A stretch of 64,000 nucleotides of DNA from DASRIA01 sp963768885 (GTDB lineage: Bacteria; Actinomycetota; Thermoleophilia; Solirubrobacterales; JBBDJG01), in NCBI GenBank assembly GCA_963768885.1, contig CAVYJN010000006.1, positions 806,001-870,000 on the forward strand. The letters are read 5' to 3'. The first letter of the stretch is position 1. Each line of letters opens with the position of its first letter. The notes under the pieces were generated by a model that ran no database searches, was not told where the DNA came from, and saw only the letters and a list, made by a program, of their open reading frames with translations. The position numbers and the translations under genes were made by a program. This document shows positions 18,546 to 26,689 of the stretch, piece after piece.

Positions 18546-20391
18546 CGCGCGGCGCCACGCGGCGGGCGGGGGAGGGGGCGGGGCGCGGCGGGCGCCCGAT
18601 CCGGGCGACGCCCCACGAGAGCGCGGCGATCAGGGCGAGGTAGAGCGCCAGCACGACGGCCGTCGCGCCGCCCCACAGCCACGCCGGGACGTCGAAGTCG
18701 CGCTCGCGCTGGAGCACCTCGGTGTCGCGCTGGAGGGCCCGCGTGAACCGGGGCGCGGCCGGGACCTCCGCGGCGGGGATCGCCGGGTCGGCCGGCATGT
18801 AGACGGGCGCCCCGAGCACCGCGTTGCCGGAGTGCACCCGCACGAGCGACTTCCAGGACCCGTGCACCGGGAACGGCTCGTGGGTCCGGTACACCCCGGG
18901 CGCGACCTCGCGCAGGCGGTCGACGTGCAGCCCGCCGCCCTGCCAGGCCGTGAGGGTGACCCAGGCAGGGTGCTCGGCGAGCGAGCGCGGCGCGATCCGG
19001 ACGGTCGCCTCGGCCGAGCCGGACTGGCCCGCGGTGCGGTCGAGCGTGACGCTCGCCCGCGCACCGGCGGGCACCTCGCCCTGGAGGCCCGCCGCGACCA
19101 GCAAGGCGACGGTGGCCGTCGCCGCGACGATCCCGCTGCGCGCGATCGCCGGGCGCGGGAGCTCGCCGCGCAGGCCGAGCCCGAGCAGCGCGCCCGCGAC
19201 GCCGCCGGCGACCCCGGCGGCGACGGCGAACACGATCGCCTCGGGCAGCAGGTCGGCGCTCCACGGCAGCCGCATCGCGAACTGTGACCAGGCCCATTCG
19301 GAGCCGAGGCCCGCGGTCCCGATCAGCGCTCCGCCCGCGACTCCGAGCGCGAGCGGGCGCCGGGCGAGCAACAGCGCGAGCGCCTCGATGCACAGCGCCT
19401 CGCCCAGGTAGAGCGCGAGGCTCGGGGTCGTCTGGCCGAACACCGGCCCGACGAGCAGGCTCACGCCGCCGCGGATCGCGAGGAAGAACAGCGCCGCCCC
19501 GAGCGCGCCGCCGCGCCCGATCCAGATGCGCGCGGACACCAGCGCGAAGCCGGCGGCGAGCGCGATCAGCATCGGCTGGAACACGAGCCGGTACTGCGGC
19601 ACGCCGAAGTCGAACTCGGCCTGGAAGGTCGAGAGGCCGATCAGCAGGCCGCCCATCAGGCCGACGCGCCGCAGGGCGGTGACGTGCTCGGGTCGCAGCC
19701 GGCCGGCCGCGGCCTGCGGCGACCCGGAGGGCCGCGGCGCGCGCGCCCGCATGCCCTCGGCGAGCAGCACGGCCTGCGCGACGAGCGAGAGGCCGGCGCC
19801 GCCGATCAGCATCAGGTGCGTCGGCCCCCAGAGAGTCACGTCCTGGCCGAACAGGCGGTGCCAGACGTCGTCGAGCGGGAAGGCGATCAGGGAGAACGCG
19901 CCGCACGCCGCCATCAGCACGCCGCCGGCGGGCGCGTACCAGCCGCGCGCGATCCGGACCGCGCCCGGCCCCGGGCGCTCGGTCGGCAGCACGATCGCGA
20001 GCACGCCCGAGGCGAAGACCCCGAAGAGCCCGGCGAGGATCAGGTAGTGGGCGGGGTTCGCGAGCGGCCCGGCGTCGCGGCCGTTGTCGATGTGCAGCGA
20101 GATGTCCCAGTACATCCCGAGCAGCGCGACGATCAGCGCGACCGCGGCGAGCGCGGCGGGCAGGGCGGCCCAGCCCGGCAGGCCCGAGACACGCTCGGCC
20201 GCGTTCGCGATCCGGCCGAGGACGCGGATCCGGCCGGCGCGATGCCCCATCGCGAGCGCGATCAGGGTCGTGGACGCAAGCCCCGCACCGACGCTGGCGA
20301 TCGCCACCTGCCCGGTCTCGGCGCCACCGGCGGGCTCACCCGCGGCGAGGGGGAGGAGTGAGAGGATCGAGGCGGCGGCTTCAGAAAGCAC
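18517..20391 (-). CDS. Large polytopic membrane protein with an extracytoplasmic C-terminal domain, function unknown
   Basis: The 624-residue protein has about ten hydrophobic segments in residues 25-440. An extracytoplasmic domain follows at about 450-580 (TLDRTAGQSGSAEATVRIAPR, WVTLTAWQGGGLHVDRLRE), then one last helix near 595-615 and a basic tail. Charged or aromatic motifs sit at the membrane faces: MYWDISLHIDNGRDAGPLANPAHY and PLDDVWHRLFGQDVTLWGPTHLML. His and Asp residues placed this way are reminiscent of metal- or haem-binding membrane proteins, but I do not recognise a named family. It is divergent from a MerR-type regulator and has a strong promoter overlapping probable operators, so it is likely that regulator's target. 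Confidence 0.75.
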   Translation of the reverse strand: MLSEAAASILSLLPLAAGEPAGGAETGQVAIASVGAGLASTTLIALAMGHRAGRIRVLGRIANAAERVSGLPGWAALPAALAAVALIVALLGMYWDISLHIDNGRDAGPLANPAHYLILAGLFGVFASGVLAIVLPTERPGPGAVRIARGWYAPAGGVLMAACGAFSLIAFPLDDVWHRLFGQDVTLWGPTHLMLIGGAGLSLVAQAVLLAEGMRARAPRPSGSPQAAAGRLRPEHVTALRRVGLMGGLLIGLSTFQAEFDFGVPQYRLVFQPMLIALAAGFALVSARIWIGRGGALGAALFFLAIRGGVSLLVGPVFGQTTPSLALYLGEALCIEALALLLARRPLALGVAGGALIGTAGLGSEWAWSQFAMRLPWSADLLPEAIVFAVAAGVAGGVAGALLGLGLRGELPRPAIARSGIVAATATVALLVAAGLQGEVPAGARASVTLDRTAGQSGSAEATVRIAPRSLAEHPAWVTLTAWQGGGLHVDRLREVAPGVYRTHEPFPVHGSWKSLVRVHSGNAVLGAPVYMPADPAIPAAEVPAAPRFTRALQRDTEVLQRERDFDVPAWLWGGATAVVLALYLALIAALSWGVARIGRPPRPAPSPARRVAPRVKPEPVGVR

Positions 20392-20436
20392 TGGGAACCT
20401 CCGATGCAGCGGTTGGCCAGAATGCGACGCTGAAAA

Positions 20437-20465
20437 CTGTTACATGGATCAGTGTCACATGTCAA
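20437..20465 (-). promoter_or_regulatory. Promoter of the membrane-protein gene overlapping direct-repeat operators
   Basis: On the minus strand TTGACA (20465-20460), a 17-base spacer and TAACAG (20442-20437) form a near-consensus sigma-70 promoter. Two direct repeats, TGTTACATG (20438-20446) and TGTCACATG (20453-20461), lie 15 bases apart across the -10 and -35 boxes. The adjacent MerR-type gene begins here on the other strand, so these repeats are candidate binding sites for it. Confidence 0.65.
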
Positions 20466-20485
20466 GGCGTAACCTAAACCCCGTT

Positions 20486-21277
20486 GTGACCGACTTCACA
20501 CAGGACGCAGGCGAGAGCCCCGCCGACGGGCTGCTGACGATCGACGAGCTCGCATCCCAGGTCGGGATGACCGTTCGCAACGTGCGCGCCCATCAGTCGC
20601 GCGGGCTGCTGCCGCCGCCTGAGATCCGCGGCCGCACCGGGTATTACGGACCCGAGCACGTGGCGCGCCTCGAGCTGGTCAAGGACCTCCAGGCCGAGGG
20701 ATTCAACCTCGAGGCGATCCGCCGCATCGTGGAGCGCACCCCCGGAGCCTCCTCGGCCGCCGTGCTCGACTTCACCCGCGCGCTCGCGCAGCCCTTCTCG
20801 GACGAGCCGCCGGAGGTGGTGGACGCCGAGCACTTCACCGCGCGCTGGGGAGACGAGGCCACGCTCGCGCATCTCGAGAGAGCGCAGCGCCTGGGTTTCG
20901 TGCGGCCGCTCGGAGACGGGCGCTTCGAGGTGCTGAGCCCGCGCCTCGAGCGCGCCTCGAACGAGCTGGCGCGGCTCGGTGTGCCGCTCGACGTCGCGCT
21001 CGACCTCACCGAGACGGTGAAGCGGCAATCGGAGGCGATCGCGAAGGCCTACGTCCGCCTGTTCCTGGACCACGTGTGGCGGCCCTTCCAGGAGGCGGGC
21101 GAGCCGCCCGAGCGGTGGCCCGAGGTGCGCGAGGCGCTCGATCGGCTGCGCCCGCTGGCGGGCGAGTCCCTGTCAGCCGTGTTCGGGCTCGTGATGACGG
21201 CCGCCGTCGAGCGCGCGCTCGAGCAGGAGCTCGCGCGCATCGGGCGCGAGCAGCGCCCCGGCCGCCGGCGCCGCTAG
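20486..21277 (+). CDS. MerR-family transcription regulator
   Basis: About 263 residues from GTG 20486; an ATG at 20459 in the same frame would add nine residues but lies inside the promoter repeats. The N-terminal winged helix shows LLTIDELASQVGMTVRNVRAHQSRGLLPPPEIRGRTGYYG, then EHVARLELVKDLQAEGFNLEAIRRIVE, the standard MerR pattern. The C-terminal 170 residues are helical with no metal-binding cysteines, so it is not a classical metal sensor. It includes a second regulatory-looking segment (LARLGVPLDVALDLTETVKRQSEAIAKAYVRLF) found in actinobacterial MerR proteins of unknown ligand. It is divergent from the membrane protein ending at 18517, which it probably controls. Confidence 0.85.
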   Translation: MTDFTQDAGESPADGLLTIDELASQVGMTVRNVRAHQSRGLLPPPEIRGRTGYYGPEHVARLELVKDLQAEGFNLEAIRRIVERTPGASSAAVLDFTRALAQPFSDEPPEVVDAEHFTARWGDEATLAHLERAQRLGFVRPLGDGRFEVLSPRLERASNELARLGVPLDVALDLTETVKRQSEAIAKAYVRLFLDHVWRPFQEAGEPPERWPEVREALDRLRPLAGESLSAVFGLVMTAAVERALEQELARIGREQRPGRRRR

Positions 21278-21282
21278 ATCAT

Positions 21283-21504
21283 CTACCGCGCGATCCAGCC
21301 CGAGAGGAACATCGAGGCGCCGATCGCGGCGACTGCGGCGCCGCCCCAGAAGAGCGCGTCGCTTGCGCCGGCGCTCGCGGAGATCAGCGCGGTCAACGCG
21401 CCCATCACGAAGAGCGGCAGGCCGACCTCCCAGCGCCACGAGACGGCGGACCGGCCGGGGGGCGTGCGAAACGTCCGTCTCATCCCCCAGCGGTCGCGTG
21501 CCAT
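21283..21504 (-). CDS. Small two-helix membrane protein, unknown
   Basis: A 73-residue protein from ATG 21504. It has a basic N-terminus (MARDRWGMRRTFRTPPGR) and two hydrophobic helices (about 27-45 and 49-70) and ends SGWIAR. It is convergent with the MerR gene, with 5 bases between stops. Its start lies 30 bases from that of tag on the other strand. I recognise no family. Confidence 0.6.
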   Translation of the reverse strand: MARDRWGMRRTFRTPPGRSAVSWRWEVGLPLFVMGALTALISASAGASDALFWGGAAVAAIGASMFLSGWIAR

Positions 21505-21534
21505 GAGCTGATCGTAGCCGCGACCATTGGGGGC

Positions 21535-22101
21535 GTGAAGCGATGCGCGTGGGCCGGCGAGGACCCGCTGATGGTGAGCTACCACGACGCGGAGTGGGGC
21601 GTGCCCTCGCACGATGACCGCCACCTGTTCGAGATGCTGACCCTCGAGGGCGCCCAGGCCGGGCTCTCCTGGATGACGATCCTGCGTAAGCGCGGGGGCT
21701 ACGCGAAGGCGTTCGCCGGCTTCGACCCCTCGCAGGTCGCGCGCTTCGACGCACGCAGGGTGGAGCGGCTGCTGGCGGATCCGGGCATCGTGCGCAACCG
21801 GCTCAAGGTCGGGTCCACGGTCAACAACGCGGCGCGCGTCCTCGAGGTGCAGGAGCAGCACGGGAGCTTCGCGGCCTATCTCTGGGGCTGGGTGGACGGC
21901 CGGCCGCTGCACGGGTCGTGGCGCGCGCTCGCCGACCTGCCCGCGGAGACGCCGCTCTCTCGCGAGCTCAGCCGGGACCTGAAGCGGCGCGGCTTCCGCT
22001 TCGTCGGGCCGACCGTCTGCTACGCGTTCATGCAGGCCGTGGGGTTGGTCAACGACCACGTCACGAGCTGCTTCCGTCACGGCGAGCTGCGCCGATTATG
22101 A
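21535..22101 (+). CDS. tag: DNA-3-methyladenine glycosylase I
   Basis: The 188-residue protein matches Tag, which excises 3-methyladenine from alkylated DNA. It starts MKRCAWAGEDPLMVSYHDAEWGVP, with the N-terminal Cys that helps bind zinc and the YHDxEWG motif. EGAQAGLSWMTILRKR and KRRGFRFVGPTVCYAFMQAVGLVNDH follow, with Cys and His supplying the remaining zinc ligands. The length equals that of E. coli Tag. GTG 21535 is chosen because MKRC places the cysteine as in homologues. It stands alone and divergent from a small membrane protein. Confidence 0.93.
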   Translation: MKRCAWAGEDPLMVSYHDAEWGVPSHDDRHLFEMLTLEGAQAGLSWMTILRKRGGYAKAFAGFDPSQVARFDARRVERLLADPGIVRNRLKVGSTVNNAARVLEVQEQHGSFAAYLWGWVDGRPLHGSWRALADLPAETPLSRELSRDLKRRGFRFVGPTVCYAFMQAVGLVNDHVTSCFRHGELRRL

Positions 22102-22203
22102 GAGCCCCCCTTGCGATAACCCCTGCAAACCGCTTAGTGTCCGCCTACGCGCGGGCAGCGAGGCCTGTGGTATTCGAGCAAAGGACTCGCAGGGGAATCG
22201 GAT

Positions 22204-23988
22204 ATGGGGCCAGGACGCCCAACGGACTACGGACGCGGGAGGCGCTCCGCCATCTTGGTCGCGATGCTGGCGACCGCGATCGCGGCTGCCGTCGCGCTTC
22301 CGATCGCCGCCGGCGCCGTCACGCCGCTGCGCACGATCGTCGAGGACGTGCCCGGCGCGGCGGACTACCGCTACGGCGTGCGTGACAACCTCGGCGACTC
22401 GATGGACGGCCTCAAGATCGTCCAGAGCCCGTACGGGGGCTACCTCGGGGTCTACCACTCGGTCGTCGGCACTCGCTCGGTGGCGCGCGTGGCGAGCAGC
22501 TTCGACCTCCTGCACTGGGACTTCGAGGCGAACCTCGCCCAGGACGCCTCGCAGCCGACGATCTACAAGCTGGCGCGCGGCGGAGCGCTGGTCGCCTACG
22601 AGAGCCATGCCGGGTGCGCGGGCGGCGGGCACTGCCTCGCGCTGCGCTACTACGCGACCGAGTCGGCGCTGCTGCACGGCGTCGCGAGCAGGTCGCTCGT
22701 GCTGCCGCGCAAGCTCTCGAGCTGCGGGGAGGGGACGCCGAGCATCGCCTCCGCGACGTCGACGCTGACCAGCATCCGGCTGAGCTTCCACTACTCGCGC
22801 GACTGCCTCGTCGATCGCCAGGCGCGAGGGACGCTCCAGGGCTTCGACGCCTCGATGTGGACGGCGAGCACCGCGCCGAGCATCGACGCCGGCATCGTGG
22901 CGGCCGGCGCCTCCCCGGACGGGGCGATCCGTGACCGCGACAGCGGCTTCTACGACGGCGCGACGCAACTCCTCTACGAAGCGCCGGTCAGCCCGGGAGG
23001 GGCCGCCTCGTGGCGCAACTTCCTCTGGGTCGGCGCGGCCGCGACCCGCCTCGCGATCCAGACCCACGGCGGGTCGCAGTCGTTCGGATATCCCTCCTTC
23101 ACCGCGCTGACCTTGCCCAGCGGCGAAGCCGGCGTCGTCGTCACCCAGTACGTGCACCCGCAGGGCGCGGCTCCGGGCGAGGCCGGCGAGCTCGTCTACT
23201 ACCGGCCGCGCGATCCACCCACCTCGGCCCCTTCCAACCACGACCCGACGATCGGCGCGGCCGGCGACATCTCGTGCCAGAACACGACGTGCAAGGACGA
23301 CGAGACCTCACGGCTGCTGTACGAGGACACTCCGACCAAGATCCTGACGCTCGGCGACAACCAGTACGAGGCCGGGGCGCTCGCCAGCTACCAGACCTAT
23401 TTCGATCCGGACTGGGGCCGCCTGAAGGCCATCACGATGCCGAGCCCGGGCAACCACGACCCGCCGTCGTCGGGCTACACCGCGTACTTCGGCGTGCCGG
23501 CCAACTACTCGTTCGACCTCGGCGAGTGGCACCTGATCTCGCTCGACTCGACGGGCATCTCCGCGGCGACCGCGTTCCTCGAGTCCGACCTCGCGGGTCG
23601 CACGAACCGGTGCGTGCTCGCGTTCTGGCATCACCCGCGTTTCTCGTCGGGTTCCTCGCACGGCAACAACTCCGCGCTCGCGCCGCTGTGGGACCGGCTC
23701 TACGCGGCGGGCGCCGACGTGGTGCTGAACGGGCACGAGCACATCTACGAGCGCTTCGCGCCGCAGACGCCCGCGGCGCAGCCCAGCGCGTCCGGGATCC
23801 GTGAGTTCATCGTGGGCACCGGCGGGAAGGCCCTGCACTCGCTCGGCACCGTGCGCGCGAACAGCCAGGTGCGGGTGTTCGGGAAGTTCGGGGTGCTGCG
23901 CATGACGCTTCACCCGACGTCGTATGACTGGCGCTTCCAGGGCGAGGACGGCGCCGTCTACGACTCCGGCTCGGCCGACTGCGTCTAG
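22204..23988 (+). CDS. Secreted metallophosphoesterase with an N-terminal propeller-like domain
   Basis: The 594-residue protein has a signal peptide (hydrophobic 17-38). Residues about 45-330 resemble a five-bladed glycosidase-type propeller (YGGYLGVYHSVVG, SFDLLHWDFEANLAQDASQPTIYKL). Residues 340-590 are a calcineurin-like phosphoesterase with the metal motifs AAGDISC, LTLGDNQYE, SPGNHD, FWHHPRF and VLNGHEHIYERF. This is the single-domain type related to alkaline phosphatase D and purple acid phosphatase-like enzymes, acting outside the cell on phosphate esters. The pairing of the two domains is uncommon. GAATG-type starts nearby are weak; ATG 22204 gives the complete signal peptide. Confidence 0.83.
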   Translation: MGPGRPTDYGRGRRSAILVAMLATAIAAAVALPIAAGAVTPLRTIVEDVPGAADYRYGVRDNLGDSMDGLKIVQSPYGGYLGVYHSVVGTRSVARVASSFDLLHWDFEANLAQDASQPTIYKLARGGALVAYESHAGCAGGGHCLALRYYATESALLHGVASRSLVLPRKLSSCGEGTPSIASATSTLTSIRLSFHYSRDCLVDRQARGTLQGFDASMWTASTAPSIDAGIVAAGASPDGAIRDRDSGFYDGATQLLYEAPVSPGGAASWRNFLWVGAAATRLAIQTHGGSQSFGYPSFTALTLPSGEAGVVVTQYVHPQGAAPGEAGELVYYRPRDPPTSAPSNHDPTIGAAGDISCQNTTCKDDETSRLLYEDTPTKILTLGDNQYEAGALASYQTYFDPDWGRLKAITMPSPGNHDPPSSGYTAYFGVPANYSFDLGEWHLISLDSTGISAATAFLESDLAGRTNRCVLAFWHHPRFSSGSSHGNNSALAPLWDRLYAAGADVVLNGHEHIYERFAPQTPAAQPSASGIREFIVGTGGKALHSLGTVRANSQVRVFGKFGVLRMTLHPTSYDWRFQGEDGAVYDSGSADCV

Positions 23989-24030
23989 TGACCTGACCGG
24001 CTGACGGCGCCGCGCGAGCGCCCGCCTTCG

Positions 24031-24060
24031 TTGACACGGTCGAGCTCGAGGATCTAGGGT
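24031..24060 (+). promoter_or_regulatory. Sigma-70-type promoter upstream of the glutaredoxin gene
   Basis: TTGACA (24031-24036), an 18-base spacer and TAGGGT (24055-24060). A GTG lies 6 bases after the -10 box at 24067 but is out of frame with the glutaredoxin. The mRNA leader is therefore short (start codons at 24075 or 24084) unless a base is wrong. Confidence 0.55.
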
Positions 24061-24083
24061 CGCTGCGTGTTCCGGTGTGGGCG

Positions 24084-24335
24084 ATGACACGCGCGGTCGT
24101 CTTCTCGACCGGCCTGTGCCCCTACTGCTTCCTCGCGAAGCGGCTGCTCGACCGGCATGGGATCGCATACGAGGAGCGGCGCATGCGCCGCTCCGAACGC
24201 GAGCAGCTCAGGGACCTCGGCGGAGGCCTCACCTATCCGCAGATCCTGTTCGGCGACCGGGTCGTGGACGGGTGGTCGGAGTTGCGAGCCATCGAGCGCA
24301 GCGGCGAGCTCGAACGCCTGGTCGCTCGAGGCTGA
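24084..24335 (+). CDS. Glutaredoxin
   Basis: The 83-residue thioredoxin-fold protein has the CPYC redox motif (TGLCPYCFLAKRLLDRHGI), the TYPQI cis-proline loop and the GGxxDGWSEL-like C-terminal helix segment (DRVVDGWSELRAIERSGEL). It reduces disulfides or glutathione-type mixed disulfides in the cytoplasm. ATG 24084 gives the standard length; GTG 24075 would add three residues. It is convergent with xseB. Family assignment is firm, the physiological reductant is not known. Confidence 0.88.
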   Translation: MTRAVVFSTGLCPYCFLAKRLLDRHGIAYEERRMRRSEREQLRDLGGGLTYPQILFGDRVVDGWSELRAIERSGELERLVARG

Positions 24336-24374
24336 GGCGCTCAGCCATCGGCGGCCGGCGGCTGCGGACCGGCC

Positions 24375-24650
24375 TCAGAACGGCAGGCTGTCGTCGCCCT
24401 CCGCGGGCGCGGCGGCCTCGTCGCCCGGGGGCACGATCCTGAAGGCGCGGATCTCCTCGCCGCGGTCGATGCTCTCGACGCGCGAGCGCTGCTCGGCGAG
24501 GTAGCCGCTGAGGGCGCGCTCGAGGCCCTTGCCCTCGGCGAACAGCTCGCACATCTCGTGCACGGGAACCTCGTCGGAGCTGACACGCTCGGAGATCTCC
24601 TGAAGTCGCCGGTAGCCCTTCTCGAAAGTGATCGGTGTCGGCTCTGTCAT
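24375..24650 (-). CDS. xseB: Exodeoxyribonuclease VII small subunit
   Basis: The 91-residue protein has the XseB core: TFEKGYRRLQEISERVSSDEVPVHEMCELFAEGKGLERALSGYL corresponds to the family's FEEALxELExIVxxLExGxLxLEExLxLFEEGxxL pattern (shown here over its length, two coiled helices). It binds XseA to form the single-strand exonuclease. The tail (about 65-91) is longer than usual and acidic/Pro-Ala-rich, ending DDSLPF. The ATG overlaps the xseA stop (ATGA), so the two are coupled. Confidence 0.87.
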   Translation of the reverse strand: MTEPTPITFEKGYRRLQEISERVSSDEVPVHEMCELFAEGKGLERALSGYLAEQRSRVESIDRGEEIRAFRIVPPGDEAAAPAEGDDSLPF

Positions 24651-25987
24651 TGCGTTTCGTCCTCCTCGATGTCGTCCACGACGGCGCGGGCCTGACCGTC
24701 GCGGAACCTCAGGCGCACGCGGGATCCCGCTGAGAGCTGCGCGACCGACGGCAGGGGGACGCCCTCCTCGTCGGCCACGAGCACGTAGCCGCGGCTGCGG
24801 AAGTCGCGTGCCTCGACGACCGTCGTGGCGTGGCGCAGGTCACGCTCGGCGTCGTGCAGACGGCGGGCGACCCGCTCGCGCGCGAGGTCCGCGCCACGCC
24901 GGACCTCGAGCTCCTCGCGACCGAGGCGCCGGAGCATCGCGCCCGCGGCCTCGCGAGCGAGCCGCGCGACCGCGTGCCCGTAGTCGCGCTGGTGGTCGGC
25001 GAGCTGGCGGGCGATGCCCACAGCGAGGCGACGGCCCTGTTCTTCGACGTCCGCGCCGCGCCGCGCGAGCGTCGCCGCGCCGTCGCCGAGCACGCCCTGC
25101 GCGACCACGAGGCGCTCGCGCAGGCGCTCGACCCGCTGCGGGACCGCGTCGAGCGGCTGGCGCGCGAGCTGGATGCGCTGCCGCACCTCCGCGAGCGAGG
25201 GCACGACCAGCTCGGCCGAGCGCGAGGGCGTGAACGCCGCATGCGCGACTTGGTTGCAGACCGGCGTGTTGTCGGTGTGCCCGACGGCCGTCACGACGGG
25301 CAGGCCGCAGGCGAAGATCGCGCGACACAGCCGTTCGTCGTCGAACGCGACGAGGTCCTGCACCGAGCCGCCGCCGCGCGCGATCACCACCACGTCGACG
25401 CGCGGGTGCCCCTGCATGTGGGCGAGCGCGTCGATGATGTCGCGCGGGGCGGACCTGCCCTGGACGAGCGCGGGGCAGGCGACGACGTGGACGGGAGGGA
25501 AGCGGTCCTGGAGCGCGCGCACGACGTCGCTCATCCCGTCCGACGACCGCCCCGCGATCACGCCGACCGCGCGCGGGAACTCAGGCAGCGCCCGGCGCCG
25601 CTCCGGGTCGCACAGTCCCTCCGCGCGCAGGCGCGCGAGCAGCTCGGAGCGCCGGCGCAGCAGCTCGCCCTCTCCGGCAAGCCGGATTTCGGTCACGATC
25701 AGGTCGAGCTTCCCGGCGACGGTCCAGAAGTCGGGGCGCTCGACCCTCGCCTGCACGAGGTCGCCGTGCCTGGGCTGATGCTCGAGCCCGCGGACCTGCG
25801 AGCGGAAGACCTTGCACGCGAGCTTCGAGTCGCCGTCGGTGAGGTCGAAGCAGAGCATCCCGCTCCCGGTCGTCTTCGGCCGCTGCACCTCGCCCTCGAC
25901 CACCGCGCCGCCGACCGCGCGCACGGCGCGCGACAGCGCCGTCGCGTAGTCCGTGACCGTTATTGCGGTGATCTGCGCGGCTTCCAT
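24647..25987 (-). CDS. xseA: Exodeoxyribonuclease VII large subunit
   Basis: The 446-residue protein has an N-terminal OB-fold (residues 10-105, TVTDYATALSRAVRAVGGAVVEGEV, LCFDLTDGDSKLACKVF) that binds single-stranded DNA. The catalytic domain shows FPRAVGVIAGRSSDGMSDVVRALQDRFP, DVVVIARGGGSVQDLVAFDDERL and PVVTAVGHTDNTPVCNQVAHAAFTPS. With XseB it degrades single-stranded DNA from both ends. The typical RGGGS and GHE/TD-type motifs are intact. The long Arg/Ala-rich helical region (about 270-380) is the coiled-coil that recruits XseB. Start ATG 25987; the order xseA-xseB with overlap is classical. Confidence 0.92.
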   Translation of the reverse strand: MEAAQITAITVTDYATALSRAVRAVGGAVVEGEVQRPKTTGSGMLCFDLTDGDSKLACKVFRSQVRGLEHQPRHGDLVQARVERPDFWTVAGKLDLIVTEIRLAGEGELLRRRSELLARLRAEGLCDPERRRALPEFPRAVGVIAGRSSDGMSDVVRALQDRFPPVHVVACPALVQGRSAPRDIIDALAHMQGHPRVDVVVIARGGGSVQDLVAFDDERLCRAIFACGLPVVTAVGHTDNTPVCNQVAHAAFTPSRSAELVVPSLAEVRQRIQLARQPLDAVPQRVERLRERLVVAQGVLGDGAATLARRGADVEEQGRRLAVGIARQLADHQRDYGHAVARLAREAAGAMLRRLGREELEVRRGADLARERVARRLHDAERDLRHATTVVEARDFRSRGYVLVADEEGVPLPSVAQLSAGSRVRLRFRDGQARAVVDDIEEDETQ

Positions 25988-26023
25988 GCGAACCGCGCAG
26001 CCTAAGGTGAGGGTCGGCCGGAT

Positions 26024-26587
26024 CTAGAAAGAGGGGAAGCCGAACTCGCGGAAGAACCAGAGCGCGCCCGTCCACCAGATCACCACGAGCGCGCTGAAGA
26101 GCAGGCCGCCCGCGACGGGCAGCGCGAAGCGCGGCAGGCCCTTCAGCTCGACGACCGTCACCTTCGCCGCGAACGCCCCGTAGAAGAAACATCCCGCGAT
26201 CGAATGCGCCTCCACGCGCGAGTCGAAGTCCTGGAAGCCGAGCGCCCACAGGCAGTGGTAGGCGACCGGCAGCGTGAGCAGGAACGCGAGCGTCCCGGTG
26301 AGTCGGTGCGCGGTGCCGAGCCACGCCGGCCGCACGCGCGGAAACTGGATCACGTCGTAGATGCGAAGCGCCGAGAGCACCTGGACGAGGCCGAGCGTCA
26401 GCGCGGCCGTCGCGAACCAGGCCTTCATGTTGATCGTCTTCGTGAAGACGAGGCTGAAGATGCTCTCCCCAGTCGGGTCGTGCTCGTGCCCGTAGACCCC
26501 GATGCCGACGGCGACCGCGGCGCCGATCAGCGCGGGGACGAGAAGCTTGGCCGGGGAGACTCGGGGCGGGACCGGCGCGGTCGCCAT
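26024..26587 (-). CDS. DUF6529-type membrane protein, possible b-type cytochrome
   Basis: The 187-residue protein has about five membrane helices. Helix-borne histidines (GTAHRLTGTLAFLLTLPVAYHCLWALGF and VEAHSIAGCFFYG) suggest haem b or another metal bound within the membrane. It resembles actinobacterial proteins annotated DUF6529, from memory. It stands alone between xseA and a secreted-protein gene. Role unknown; electron transport is only inferred from the histidine placement. Confidence 0.65.
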   Translation of the reverse strand: MATAPVPPRVSPAKLLVPALIGAAVAVGIGVYGHEHDPTGESIFSLVFTKTINMKAWFATAALTLGLVQVLSALRIYDVIQFPRVRPAWLGTAHRLTGTLAFLLTLPVAYHCLWALGFQDFDSRVEAHSIAGCFFYGAFAAKVTVVELKGLPRFALPVAGGLLFSALVVIWWTGALWFFREFGFPSF

Positions 26588-26654
26588 GAAGCGACCCTAC
26601 GCGGCCGGTGGGGTCGGGTGCAACGGCCGAGCGCGACGGACCCGCGTAACTCCG

Positions 26655-26683
26655 TTGACGCGCCCGGGGGGCGCGACTATGGT
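26655..26683 (+). promoter_or_regulatory. Strong promoter with leaderless start for the secreted protein at 26690
   Basis: TTGACG (26655-26660), exactly 17 bases, TATGGT (26678-26683), then 6 bases and the GTG start at 26690. This is the clearest example in the window of a promoter that places transcription start at the initiation codon. Confidence 0.7.
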
Positions 26684-26689
26684 CGATAG

